Shown here: in pieces, positions 43,708-52,227 of the stretch
How the letters are laid out: each line of letters opens with the position of its first letter
How positions within the stretch are numbered: the first letter of the stretch is position 1
Assembly: GCA_033809995.1 (NCBI GenBank)
Contig: JAPXKQ010000003.1
Location: 1-64,000, forward strand
Length of the DNA: 64,000 nt
Reading direction: 5' to 3'
Source: Paratissierella sp033809995
Lineage (GTDB): Bacteria > Bacillota > Clostridia > Tissierellales > Tissierellaceae
The notes under the pieces: generated by a model
Told to the model about the DNA's origin: nothing
The model's database searches: none
The model's input: the letters and a program-made list of their open reading frames with translations, nothing else
Translations under genes and position numbers: made by a program

Positions 43708-45231
43708 ATGAAGAATAGGACATATATAGCAATAGATTTGAAGTCCTTTTATGCTTCAGTTGAGTGTATGGAACGAGGACTTGATCCATTGACTACAAAC
43801 CTTGTTGTGGCTGATGCAAGTCGCACAGAAAAAACTATCTGTCTTGCTGTCTCTCCTTCCCTCAAAGCATACGGTATTCCCGGTAGGGCAAGGCTGTTTG
43901 AGGTTGTGCAGAAGGTTAAGGAAGTAAATGCATTACGACTACGCAAAGTACCAGGGAGAGTCTTTTCTGGTTCATCTTTTAATGATACTGAAGTAAAATC
44001 CTCACCGAATATCTCTCTGGACTATATTGCTGCTCCGCCGAGAATGGCTTATTATATAGAGTATAGCACCAAGATTTATAATATATATTTGAAATATATT
44101 GCACCTGAAGATATCCATGTTTATTCCATTGACGAGGTATTCATTGATGCCACCGATTATTTGAACACCTATAATCTTTCTGCCCGTGAGCTTGCCACAA
44201 AAATGATTTTGGATGTTCTTAAAACCACAGGAATAACAGCATCAGCAGGAATTGGTACAAATCTATACCTAGCTAAAATTGCTATGGATATTCAGGCAAA
44301 ACGCATTCCAACAGACCAAAACGGAGTGCAGATTGCTGAATTAGACGAAATCAGCTACCGTCGCTTGTTGTGGTCACACCGACCTTTAACAGACTTTTGG
44401 CGCGTTGGCAAAGGGTATGCTAAGAAATTGGAGGAACAAGGTCTTTTTACAATGGGAGATATTGCAAGATGCTCTCTTGGTAAATCCACTGATTACTACA
44501 ACGAGGATTTACTGTACAAGATGTTCGGCATCAATGCGGAGCTGTTGATTGACCATGCGTGGGGGTGGGAGCCATGCACCATTGCCGATATTAAAGCATA
44601 TAAGCCAAGTACAAACAGTATTGGATCTGGGCAGGTACTGCATTGCGCCTATACCTTTGACAAAGCGAAGCTAATCGTGCGAGAAATGACCGATCTGTTG
44701 GTGCTTGATCTGGTGGATAAAAGGCTTGTGACTGACCAGATAGTTTTGACGGTGGGATATGATATTGAAAACATGACAAATCAAAAGATAAGGCAATCAT
44801 ATCACGGAGAGATTACTACTGACCGCTATGGACGTTCCATTCCGAAGTCAGCACATGGTACTGCAAATCTTGGCAGACAGACATCTTCTACAAAGCTGAT
44901 TATGGATGCCGTCATAGAGCTGTTTGAGCGCATCGTTGACACAAATCTTCTGGTCAGGAGAGTCAACATCACAGCAAATCATGTTGTTGATGAGGCAACT
45001 GTTCAAGAGACAGGTGATTTTGAACAGCTTGATCTCTTTACAGATTATGTGGATTCACAGTCGAAAAAAAGGGAAGAAGAAGCCGAGCTTGCACGGGAAA
45101 AAAAGATGCAGAAAACTATACTAGAGATAAAAAAGAAATACGGGAAAAATGCTGTTCTAAAGGGTATGAATCTGGAGGAAGGTGCTACCACAGTAGATCG
45201 AAACAAGCAGATTGGAGGGCATAAGGCATGA
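43708..45231 (+). CDS. Y-family DNA polymerase (ImpB/MucB/UmuC type)
   Basis: This 507-residue translesion polymerase has the catalytic motifs AIDLKSFYASVECMERG near the N terminus and VYSIDEVFIDATDY, with the SIDE residues that bind metal, then thumb and little-finger regions and a charged C-terminal extension (KKREEEAELAREKKMQK). Its base composition is visibly richer in GC than its neighbours, and TrbL-like debris lies just upstream. Such genes, paired with a YolD-like gene, are common cargo of conjugative elements. The ribosome site is weak for ATG 43708 (GGAGG is 16 bases away). The 3' end overlaps the next gene in ATGA. Confidence 0.9.
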   Translation: MKNRTYIAIDLKSFYASVECMERGLDPLTTNLVVADASRTEKTICLAVSPSLKAYGIPGRARLFEVVQKVKEVNALRLRKVPGRVFSGSSFNDTEVKSSPNISLDYIAAPPRMAYYIEYSTKIYNIYLKYIAPEDIHVYSIDEVFIDATDYLNTYNLSARELATKMILDVLKTTGITASAGIGTNLYLAKIAMDIQAKRIPTDQNGVQIAELDEISYRRLLWSHRPLTDFWRVGKGYAKKLEEQGLFTMGDIARCSLGKSTDYYNEDLLYKMFGINAELLIDHAWGWEPCTIADIKAYKPSTNSIGSGQVLHCAYTFDKAKLIVREMTDLLVLDLVDKRLVTDQIVLTVGYDIENMTNQKIRQSYHGEITTDRYGRSIPKSAHGTANLGRQTSSTKLIMDAVIELFERIVDTNLLVRRVNITANHVVDEATVQETGDFEQLDLFTDYVDSQSKKREEEAELAREKKMQKTILEIKKKYGKNAVLKGMNLEEGATTVDRNKQIGGHKA

Positions 45232-45656
45232 CGAGAGAATATGATGATATCATATATCTACCACACCATGTTTCTAATACAAGACCTCAGATGGCAGTCA
45301 GTGATAGAGCGGCTCAGTTTTCTCCTTTTGCTGCTTTATCTGGTCATGATGCTGCAATAAAAGAAACTGCAAGACTGACTTATGAGAGAATAGAATTGGA
45401 CGAATACATGAAAGAGACTTTGAATCATAAGCTACAAATTATAGCAGACCAGCTTAAAGAGCATCCTAAAATCACAATTACTTATTTCCAACCAGACGAG
45501 AAGAAGGATGGCGGTGCCTATGTTACTACTACAGGTATAGCTAAAAAGATAGATGAATATGATCAGTTTATTGTTATGACAGATGGAGTAGCAATCCCTA
45601 TTGATGAAATCATCAGCATTGAGGGGCAGATATTTGAAACTATGTGTGATGGATAG
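45228..45656 (+). CDS. YolD-like family protein
   Basis: The 142-residue protein begins with YDDIIYLPHHVSNTRPQMAV and carries RAAQFSPFAALSGHDAAI, hallmarks of the YolD-like family. The C-terminal beta part (ITITYFQPDEKKDGGAYVTT) is also typical. YolD-like proteins are always found next to Y-family polymerases and are thought to act as their UmuD-like partners. Start and upstream stop overlap (ATGA). Confidence 0.9.
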   Translation: MTREYDDIIYLPHHVSNTRPQMAVSDRAAQFSPFAALSGHDAAIKETARLTYERIELDEYMKETLNHKLQIIADQLKEHPKITITYFQPDEKKDGGAYVTTTGIAKKIDEYDQFIVMTDGVAIPIDEIISIEGQIFETMCDG

Positions 45657-45737
45657 ATAATGAGAAATAGGAATTTATCAATGTTCACAATTCGTGCAAA
45701 AGGTAGATTAAATATATTTGGAAGGAGAAATTTTGAC

Positions 45738-46242
45738 ATGGTTATTTTGCGAACACCACGTTTGTACATGCGGAAAATACAAACAGATGATTATAGTTCT
45801 GTCTGCTCAATTTTGCAGGACATTGATGTCATGTATGCTTGGGAACATGCCTTTTCTGATGAGGAAGTAGTGCAGTGGATTGACGAAAATATTATGAGAT
45901 ATAATAGGGACGGTTATAGCTACTGGGCAGTAATAGAAAAAGTGTCGGATAGGAGTCACCGGGTTAATTTCTGAACAAGCAGATAATGAAAATTATGTTG
46001 GAATTGGCTATATTTATCAAAAATCATATTGGGGAAACGGGTATGCCTTTGAAGCCGCTTCTGCTTGTGTTGATTATGCTTTTAATATTTTGCATCTAAA
46101 TGAAATTACGGCGCAAATTCGGCCGGAGAATACGGCTTCAAGAAAAGTGGCTAAAAGACTTGGCATGTCTATAAAGAAGCAATTTATTAGATGTTATAAT
46201 AACAAAGACATACCCCATCTTCTTTATAGTCGTACAATATAA
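45738..46242 (+). pseudogene. GNAT acetyltransferase broken by one frameshift
   Basis: ATG 45738 follows AAGGAG. The first part (MVILRTPRLYMRKIQTDDYS to YSYWAVIEKVSD) is in one frame and stops at TGA 45972-45974. From about 45948 a second frame continues IGVTGLISEQADNENYVGIG, YQKSYWGNGYAFEAA, IRPENTASRKVAKRLGM and ends at TAA 46240-46242. Joined, these make a normal 168-residue RimJ-like GNAT enzyme. One base change separates the frames, so it is a young pseudogene or a sequencing error. The substrate is unknown. Confidence 0.85.
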
Positions 46243-46280
46243 GCATTGTTTTTGTCAGTTTATATCAACAATGTGAAGCT

Positions 46281-46368
46281 CCTTCAGATCCAAATTCTAT
46301 TGATTGGCATTGTTATGAAAGAACTGGAAATTGCTATAGTAGATGGGACACTACCAAAAACTGCATAA
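46281..46368 (+). pseudogene. fragment duplicated from a double P-loop ATPase gene
   Basis: This stretch is nearly the same as bases 50143-50226 in the ATPase gene at 49946. It encodes PSDPNSID in one frame and, one base shifted, GIVMKELEIAIVDGTLPKTA and a stop. No other part of that gene is nearby. It shows that a second copy of the gene or its flank was once here. Confidence 0.75.
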
Positions 46369-46371
46369 CCA

Positions 46372-46692
46372 CTTACTTTGTTTATTTGATAAGTAATGAT
46401 TTTACTTATCTTTTTTAGTTTTTGGGAATTATTATTATTTTTCTCAAATATTCGGATTAGTTATAGATTTCTTATTTTAAAATTAGGTTTATAGTATTTG
46501 GTATTGTTTTTAGATTAAAAGGTAGGGTTTTCACTGAAATAGTAACAAACCACATGTAAATGGAATAATTGATCCTAAAAAATTTTTCTCATATTCCAAA
46601 AAAAGGTTATCATGTAAAATGCAGTTAAAATATTTCCTGTAGTGATTCTAAATAGGTTATTAAAAAGATATAGGTATTTTTTGAAAGTGTTA
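46372..46692 (+). other. gap without recognisable gene
   Basis: Very AT-rich sequence with stops in all frames; no RNA, repeat or coding signal was seen before the palindrome that follows. Confidence 0.6.
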
Positions 46693-46696
46693 TTGA

Positions 46697-46745
46697 CAAT
46701 ATATATAAATTTAAACATAAATTATGTTTAAATTTATATATATTG
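46697..46745. repeat. large perfect palindrome upstream of the AAA ATPase pair
   Basis: The arms at 46697-46718 and 46724-46745 are perfect inverted repeats of 22 bases (core AAATTTAAACAT and ATGTTTAAATTT) around AAATT. A TTGACA (46693-46698) overlaps the left end and a TATAAT (46749-46754) follows the right end; they are 50 bases apart, too far to be one promoter. It could be an operator for a dimeric repressor or a cruciform-forming site. It ends 29 bases before the ATPase start. Confidence 0.9.
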
Positions 46746-46774
46746 TGATATAATAAGGATAAGGGAGGGATTAT

Positions 46775-47941
46775 ATGAAAATTATTAGGGTTAAGTTTGA
46801 TAATGTCTTAATCTTTGATGAGCCTTTTGATATTGATTTTACAGCACAAGATCGGATATTAGAAAATAGCGGCGTTTTTAATATTTGGGGACCAGTAAAT
46901 ACACAACAAACTATGTCTATTATTGGAATTAATGCAGCTGGGAAAACAACCTCACTTAAATTACTAAATTTAGCACTTGAAATAGTATTAAATAATAAAG
47001 GTTTAAACGAAGATTTAGTTCCATCTGTATTTCTAAATGAGGAAACTGAAAAAAATGGTGTAATTATGGTAGTTTACTTTTACAAGGAAGATAAAATATT
47101 TGAACTAGAATCAAAAATAAAATATAGAAGAAATGTTAATGGGGAGATTCATTTCTATTATGAAAATGAAGTGTTAAAGAGTAAGGCAAAATCTAATGTT
47201 ACTTCTAAAAATAACATTTTTGACTTCACAAAAAATGTAAATTATAGACAAACAAAAAGAAATGAAATGCCAAAAGATGTATTAAAGGTTCTCAAGGATG
47301 ACTTTAGTATTGTAATTACTGAGACTAGGGACTCAGGAGTCACAATAAATACGATGCTTGAAGATGTTAAAGATAAGATAAATTATGTTCAAGGGATAGT
47401 TAATGAGAACATATTAAATGTTTTTGATGAAAATATAAAGAGGCTTGAAAGGGTTGGTGATGATAGGGATTTTAAGGTAGAGTTTAAAAATAGCCAAACT
47501 GGAATCAAATCACATATTATATCCTTAGAGGAAATTGTATCATCTGGAACTATTAGGGGACAAAGAATTATTAAAAATGCCATTACCGCATTGAAAAGTG
47601 GAGGATATTTGCTAATAGATGAGCTTGAAAATCATCTTAATAAAGAGCTGGTCAAGATGATTATCAATATATTCAACAACAAAGAGATAAATAAAAATGG
47701 AGCTTGTTTAATTTTTACAACACACTATGCGGAGATTCTAGATTCATTTGACAGAATGGATAATATATATATTTTAGTTAGAACTGAAAACTACTTTACA
47801 AAAATTCATAGATATTCTGAAATGATTAATAGAAGCGAATTAAAGAAGAGTGAAGTTATACTTTCGAATTATATTAAAGGAACAGCCCCCAAGGCATTGA
47901 AAATTAGGGATTTAGAGGAATATATATGCAAGAATCTTTAA
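46775..47941 (+). CDS. AAA family ATPase (AAA_15/RloA-like), candidate defence sensor
   Basis: The 388-residue protein is an SMC/ABC-type ATPase of the RloA/AbiL/OLD-related group. Visible are Walker A GINAAGKTT (51-59), the Walker B GGYLLIDELENHL (Asp282-Glu283), and a His-containing end motif FTTHYAEIL; SSGTIRGQ before Walker B may be the signature. No transmembrane segment is present. It overlaps the following gene by 16 bases, so the two form one unit. This ATPase plus TOPRIM/RloB-like arrangement is typical of phage-defence and abortive-infection pairs. The AGGGAGGG ribosome site is strong. Specific system not recognised. Confidence 0.8.
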   Translation: MKIIRVKFDNVLIFDEPFDIDFTAQDRILENSGVFNIWGPVNTQQTMSIIGINAAGKTTSLKLLNLALEIVLNNKGLNEDLVPSVFLNEETEKNGVIMVVYFYKEDKIFELESKIKYRRNVNGEIHFYYENEVLKSKAKSNVTSKNNIFDFTKNVNYRQTKRNEMPKDVLKVLKDDFSIVITETRDSGVTINTMLEDVKDKINYVQGIVNENILNVFDENIKRLERVGDDRDFKVEFKNSQTGIKSHIISLEEIVSSGTIRGQRIIKNAITALKSGGYLLIDELENHLNKELVKMIINIFNNKEINKNGACLIFTTHYAEILDSFDRMDNIYILVRTENYFTKIHRYSEMINRSELKKSEVILSNYIKGTAPKALKIRDLEEYICKNL

Positions 47942-48501
47942 AATGCTTATTAAAAACTGGTCATGTAATTTGTATATCAGAAGGTTCTGCTGAAGAGGTA
48001 ATCATAAAAAAGTTATTCGAAAGTAATAGATTGATATTTAAAAACGGGGATATTTATGGAGAGGACAAGCTTATAAGAAAATTTAGCAGGACAAGACAAG
48101 GTAAGAAATTTGCTAGAGAGAATTTAGAAATGGACTACGGAGAAAGACACATAAATATATTGAGAATACTAGATTCTAAAAAAGAAAGTTTCAATTTGGG
48201 AAACATTTATGAAGAAAGAGTCCAATCTGGAGAAATACAAGTTTTTAATATTTTAACTAGACCTGAAATAGAAATGTTAATTATAATTAATGAAGGTCAT
48301 TATCAAAAATTTACCAATAAAAAAGGTAATATTAGCGCAAATGCCTATTGTAAAACAGAGCTAAATATGAGTGACGTAAAAAGTGCAAAATTTGTTTCTG
48401 ATTATTTTTCTAATATAGATATATTAATTAATTGTATTAAAAAGTATAAAGAATTACACTACAGGAAAGATGAACATAGCCTATTTGACTTATTAGAATA
48501 A
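47926..48501 (+). CDS. RloB/TOPRIM-like protein, candidate defence effector
   Basis: The 191-residue protein opens with a hydrophobic strand and acidic turn, HVICISEGSAEEVIIKKLF, like the first TOPRIM/RloB motif (E-G-x-x-E). Later INILRILDSKKESF offers an Asp after a hydrophobic strand, and ILTRPEIEMLIIINEGHYQKF resembles the NPxFE-W-L-H region of RloB. These matches are weak and by eye only. Start ATG 47926 lies within the ATPase gene, implying fixed co-expression. As the likely effector it would cut or bind nucleic acid when the ATPase senses infection (inference). A terminator follows. Confidence 0.6.
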   Translation: MQESLKCLLKTGHVICISEGSAEEVIIKKLFESNRLIFKNGDIYGEDKLIRKFSRTRQGKKFARENLEMDYGERHINILRILDSKKESFNLGNIYEERVQSGEIQVFNILTRPEIEMLIIINEGHYQKFTNKKGNISANAYCKTELNMSDVKSAKFVSDYFSNIDILINCIKKYKELHYRKDEHSLFDLLE

Positions 48502-48532
48502 ATAATTAAAAAACAATTAAATGTTTTATCTT

Positions 48533-48570
48533 AGAGTCTAAGGATTCTTGTAATCCAAGGGCTCTTTTTT
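48533..48570 (+). terminator. terminator after the ATPase/TOPRIM-like pair
   Basis: AGAGTCTAAGGATT and AATCCAAGGGCTCT pair with two wobbles and two mismatches around a short loop, followed by six T. Confidence 0.8.
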
Positions 48571-48589
48571 GATGGGAAAAAGGAGGTTT

Positions 48590-48882
48590 TCACATGTCAA
48601 AAATAACCACAATAGAAGAAATATAAAGAAACTAGGAAATTATACTATATCGACATATCCCCTTTCAGCATCTTTCAATCAAGGATTTAATATACTCCTA
48701 GAAAGTCAATGCTATATGAAAGCTATGAGATAATAATTCGTGGAAATGTGAAATATAAAATCGAATTAGGAAATAGTCCTCACTGGAATATGGTCAGGAT
48801 TGAAAATATAGTTAAAATCGATGTACAGCCACACGTCCATGAGCAAATTTATGAAAGTAGGGCTTTGAGGTATTGTAAATAG
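48590..48882 (+). pseudogene. remnant of a conjugative-element protein (helicase C-terminus-like)
   Basis: After GGAGG and ATG the frame breaks within a few codons. The clearest part is 48709-48882, encoding LYESYEIIIRGNVKYKIELG then NSPHWNMVRIENIVK and a stop. The ELGxSPHGNMVRIEN pattern occurs near the end of the large SNF2-like helicases of Firmicute conjugative elements. The upstream part (about 48625-48705) has frameshifts. I rate the family call as tentative. Confidence 0.4.
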
Positions 48883-48931
48883 GATTAATTTATTGATATA
48901 TTTAAGTAAGGTCTGAGAGGGGGTGCAAAAA

Positions 48932-49396
48932 GTGGATTATATAAAAGAAATGCGAAAGCTAATTGGAAATAAACCTTTACTTCTTGTAGGAACAAGTGTT
49001 ATTGCAGTAAAGGATGGAATGATATTACTACAGAAAAGGGCTGACATTGGTGTATGGGGTTATCCAGGAGGATACATGGAAATTGGTGAGACCCCTGAAG
49101 AGTCTGCAAAGCGAGAGTTTAATGAAGAAACAGGCTATATTGCTAATGACTTAAAATTATATGGTGTTTTTGCTGGAGAGAATAGACATTATACTTATCC
49201 AAATGGACATGAGGTATATTGCATTGATATTGTGTACACTTGCCAGGATTTTTCACAGACCGACAGTACACATGATGATGAAGTGATTGAAATTAAATGG
49301 TTTTCTCTTAATGATTTACCTAAGGACATAGCCTCATCGGTAAAAGATATAATAGAAAAATTTGTCTTAGAATACAATAATGGAGAATTGATGTAG
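48932..49396 (+). CDS. NUDIX hydrolase
   Basis: The 154-residue protein has the full Nudix box, GGYMEIGETPEESAKREFNE followed by ETG, in the first half, with RADIGVWGYPGGYME before it. Such enzymes hydrolyse nucleoside diphosphate derivatives; the substrate cannot be told. GTG 48932 is chosen as GAGAGGGGG lies eight bases before it; an in-frame GTG at 48923 overlaps that site. It stands alone between decayed segments, so it may be a passenger gene. Confidence 0.88.
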   Translation: MDYIKEMRKLIGNKPLLLVGTSVIAVKDGMILLQKRADIGVWGYPGGYMEIGETPEESAKREFNEETGYIANDLKLYGVFAGENRHYTYPNGHEVYCIDIVYTCQDFSQTDSTHDDEVIEIKWFSLNDLPKDIASSVKDIIEKFVLEYNNGELM

Positions 49397-49945
49397 TAGT
49401 GCAGAAGTGAGGCAGGGTTTACTAGAGAATCAAGAAACATCGGTAGCTTTAGTTACTAGGAATGTAGACGATTTCTGTACCAAGAGTAGTATTTATTACC
49501 TACATGATGACTTAAAAGCTGATATTGCTTAGCGTAAAATTTCAAGTTAAGACTACTAATATAACTAAAGTGTTAATAAAAGCCCACTATAAAGGAGTTT
49601 TGTATACTGGGGAACTGAAGAAAACAGTACGCTCCTATAAATGTAATAGCCAAACATTTGAGTTAATTCAGAGAAAAAAATTCAGAGAAAAAATATGAAT
49701 TAGTTAAATATGGTGATAAGCATAGAAAGAGAGGAGTTATGATTAAACAAAAACAATTAGGAAAACATCTTTTAATTGAAAGTTAAAAGCAGAAAGAACT
49801 GATTTAGCAGAGATATCTAGGGGAATAGAAATATCATATTAAATTATTCAAAGAATTCCTCCAAAGAGTTCTTTCCCTTCTCCATGCACATAATAACCTC
49901 ATAGGAATAAATTATATTATATAATCTTTTTTAGGAGGTTTTGAT
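49397..49945 (+). other. decayed stretch without intact gene
   Basis: Short open fragments without starts are visible, for example about 49397-49532 (LLENQETSVALVTRNVDDFC) and about 49548-49697 (TKVLIKAHYKGVLYTGELKK). None was recognised and stops interrupt all frames. It looks like the remains of accessory genes. The promoter of the next gene must lie in its right part (TTATATAATC near 49912). Confidence 0.5.
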
Positions 49946-51001
49946 ATGGCAAATATAAGAAGGGTCTTTTTAGGTGGAAATACAGCAGAGGGTTTCTATT
50001 CCTTGCATGATAATATAATTGATATAAATCGAAACATGTTATATATAATTAAAGGAATGCCAGGCGGCGGCAAATCATCAATGATGAAGGAAATTGGTAA
50101 AAGAGCACTTGACAATGGATATTCTGTTGAATATCAACATTGTCCTTCAGATCCAAATTCAATAGATGGCGTTGTCATAAAGGAACTAGGAATTGCAATA
50201 GTAGATGGAACCCTACCTCATGCAGTTGAGCCTGTATATCCAGGTTTGATAGACAAGTTAATCGATTTAAGCCTATATATTGAAAGTGATCAATTAGAGC
50301 TTTATAAAGAAGAAATTATGAAGGCTAAAAAGAAGAATAAATCAGCATATAGGAGAGCATTCAATTTCTTTAAAGCAAGTAAAGCAATTTATGATGAAAT
50401 AGAGAATACAAATAAATTAAATGTTGATTTCGAAAAAACAAATTATTTATCACTAAACTATATAGATAGAATATTTAATGAAGATGTTGTGTTAAATGAT
50501 TTTGTTGGTTTTAAAGAAAGACATTTATTCTCGGAAGCATATACTCCTGAAGGATATATAGACTATACATCATCATTATTAGATGGAAGAAAGATTAGAT
50601 ATTATTTAAAGGGAAACATAGGAACAGGAAAAACCACGTTTTTAAAGAGAATAATAGAAGAAGCAAAGATTAGAAATTATCACGTAGAGGTTTACCACAA
50701 TCCACTTATTCCATCAAAGTTGGATTCAGTTTTAATTATCGAATTGGATACTATCATATCCACTTCTATAGAGGCTAAAAAATATATTCATACAGTTATA
50801 GATTTTGACGAATTTTTCAATGAAGAATTTCTAAATAAAGAGGATTTTAGGTTATTCCAATCACTAGTAGACAAGGGTATAGATGCATTAGAAGGCGCCA
50901 CTGAAAATCACTTAGCCTTAGAAAATATCTATAAAAAATGTGTCAACTATCAGGGAATAAATGAAGTAAGGGAAGGCTTAATTAAAGAGATATTTGACTA
51001 A
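49946..51001 (+). CDS. double P-loop ATPase (PRK06851-type), function unknown
   Basis: The 351-residue protein has two nucleotide-binding halves: GMPGGGKSSMMKEIG in the first (about 36-50) and GNIGTGKTTFLKRI in the second (about 225-238). The N-terminal MANIRRVFLGGNTAEGFYSL and QHCPSDPNSIDGVVIKEL match the clostridial/bacillar PRK06851 family, widespread in spore formers but uncharacterised. TAGGAGG precedes the ATG. A fragment of a second copy lies at 46281. A convergent terminator follows. Confidence 0.85.
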   Translation: MANIRRVFLGGNTAEGFYSLHDNIIDINRNMLYIIKGMPGGGKSSMMKEIGKRALDNGYSVEYQHCPSDPNSIDGVVIKELGIAIVDGTLPHAVEPVYPGLIDKLIDLSLYIESDQLELYKEEIMKAKKKNKSAYRRAFNFFKASKAIYDEIENTNKLNVDFEKTNYLSLNYIDRIFNEDVVLNDFVGFKERHLFSEAYTPEGYIDYTSSLLDGRKIRYYLKGNIGTGKTTFLKRIIEEAKIRNYHVEVYHNPLIPSKLDSVLIIELDTIISTSIEAKKYIHTVIDFDEFFNEEFLNKEDFRLFQSLVDKGIDALEGATENHLALENIYKKCVNYQGINEVREGLIKEIFD

Positions 51002-51004
51002 AAA

Positions 51005-51034
51005 ATTAAAGGTTAGGATTCCCTAGCCTTTAAT
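51005..51034. terminator. bidirectional terminator between convergent genes
   Basis: ATTAAAGGTTAGG and CCTAGCCTTTAAT pair over 13 positions with one wobble. The structure overlaps the last codons of the minus-strand AlaX-like gene and follows the ATPase stop by four bases. Confidence 0.75.
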
Positions 51035-52227
51035 TCATTAATGATTGTATGACAAAATAACTGTATTGTATTTTCTATATCATCGAGTTCAAGTCCACCT
51101 TGAATAGTATTCGGGTTGCCCCCGCCTTTTATATTTTTCATAAGTACAATATCCTTATAAATATCCATAAGATTTATATCTACATCTTTTGTTTTAGTAA
51201 TATAAAATTGTCCCTTATCTTGATTTTTTAGCCCATATATTTGAACTAAATTTTTATTATTGTTATTAAGGTATGATGAAATAAAGCTAATTTCTAAAAA
51301 ACTTGTATTTTCCAATTCCTTTACAATAAAATTCACATTCTCATTTAAAAAACTTGATTTTAAAAACTCCTCACCTTTAATTTTATTTAAACTTTCTCTT
51401 AAATCTTTAATTTCTTTTTCTAAATAACTCTTGTCATCATACAATTTTTTTACCTTAGTCAATAAATCTTTATCTAAAGATGATAGCATTAGGCTTAGAT
51501 CCTTAATATATTTGTTTTTCCAAATGTAGTCCTTAAGTGCTCTATTTCCACATACAAATTCAACTCTAATATTTCCTTTATACTTTTCCCACTTGCGAAT
51601 TTTAATCATTCCAAGTTCACCCGTACTTTTAAGGTGTGTACCTCCACATGGAGAATAATCAAATCCATCTATCTCAACAATTCTTATATTCTTAGTTACA
51701 GTTGGCATTTTTCTTAAAGGCAATCTTTTTAATCTTTCTTGGCTTGGAAAATATGATTTAATATTAAAATTAGACCAGATTATTTTGTTAGCCATTATTT
51801 CGAGTTTTTCTGCATCTTCTTCAGATAAATCACTCATTGTAACATCTATACTAACATAATCATGGCCCACATGAAAACTTATGGTTTCAGCATTAAAAAG
51901 TCGATAGAAGCAAGATGACAACAGGTGTTGTCCAGTATGTTGCTGCATCATATCCAAGCGATTATCAAAATCTATAGATATTTGAACTTTATTTTCATTT
52001 ATATTTTCTTTAACGATATGATATATATCATCATTTTCTTCATAGGATTCAAGAACTTCTATACCATTTATAGTCCCTATATCCCCAGGCTGCCCTCCCG
52101 AAAGATGAGGATAAAAGATGGTTCTATCCAATTTAATATGATATGTATCGTCTTTTTTCTTTCTATCTATAATATTAGCTTCTATTTCTTTTAGATATGG
52201 ATTTTCCATATATACTTTTTTAGTCAA
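51013..52227 (-). CDS. alanyl-tRNA editing protein (AlaX-like, with DHHA1 domain)
   Basis: The 404-residue protein is like the editing half of alanyl-tRNA synthetase and would hydrolyse Ser- or Gly-tRNA(Ala). FYPHLSGGQPGDIG is the N-terminal motif, and the zinc site is HTGQHLLS plus CGGTHLKSTGE. A coiled-coil linker leads to a C-terminal DHHA1 domain ending in GGGNPNTIQGG. No synthetase catalytic domain is present. TTG 52227 is chosen, with AAGGAAGGTG directly upstream; an in-frame upstream start at 52248 lies before that ribosome site. Confidence 0.92.
   Translation of the reverse strand: MTKKVYMENPYLKEIEANIIDRKKKDDTYHIKLDRTIFYPHLSGGQPGDIGTINGIEVLESYEENDDIYHIVKENINENKVQISIDFDNRLDMMQQHTGQHLLSSCFYRLFNAETISFHVGHDYVSIDVTMSDLSEEDAEKLEIMANKIIWSNFNIKSYFPSQERLKRLPLRKMPTVTKNIRIVEIDGFDYSPCGGTHLKSTGELGMIKIRKWEKYKGNIRVEFVCGNRALKDYIWKNKYIKDLSLMLSSLDKDLLTKVKKLYDDKSYLEKEIKDLRESLNKIKGEEFLKSSFLNENVNFIVKELENTSFLEISFISSYLNNNNKNLVQIYGLKNQDKGQFYITKTKDVDINLMDIYKDIVLMKNIKGGGNPNTIQGGLELDDIENTIQLFCHTIINELKARES

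Noticed and set aside
49739..49786. Short frame with LGKHLLIE resembling the start of SpeD
   Set aside because: Only about 15 residues match loosely and the frame stops at once; not enough to name.
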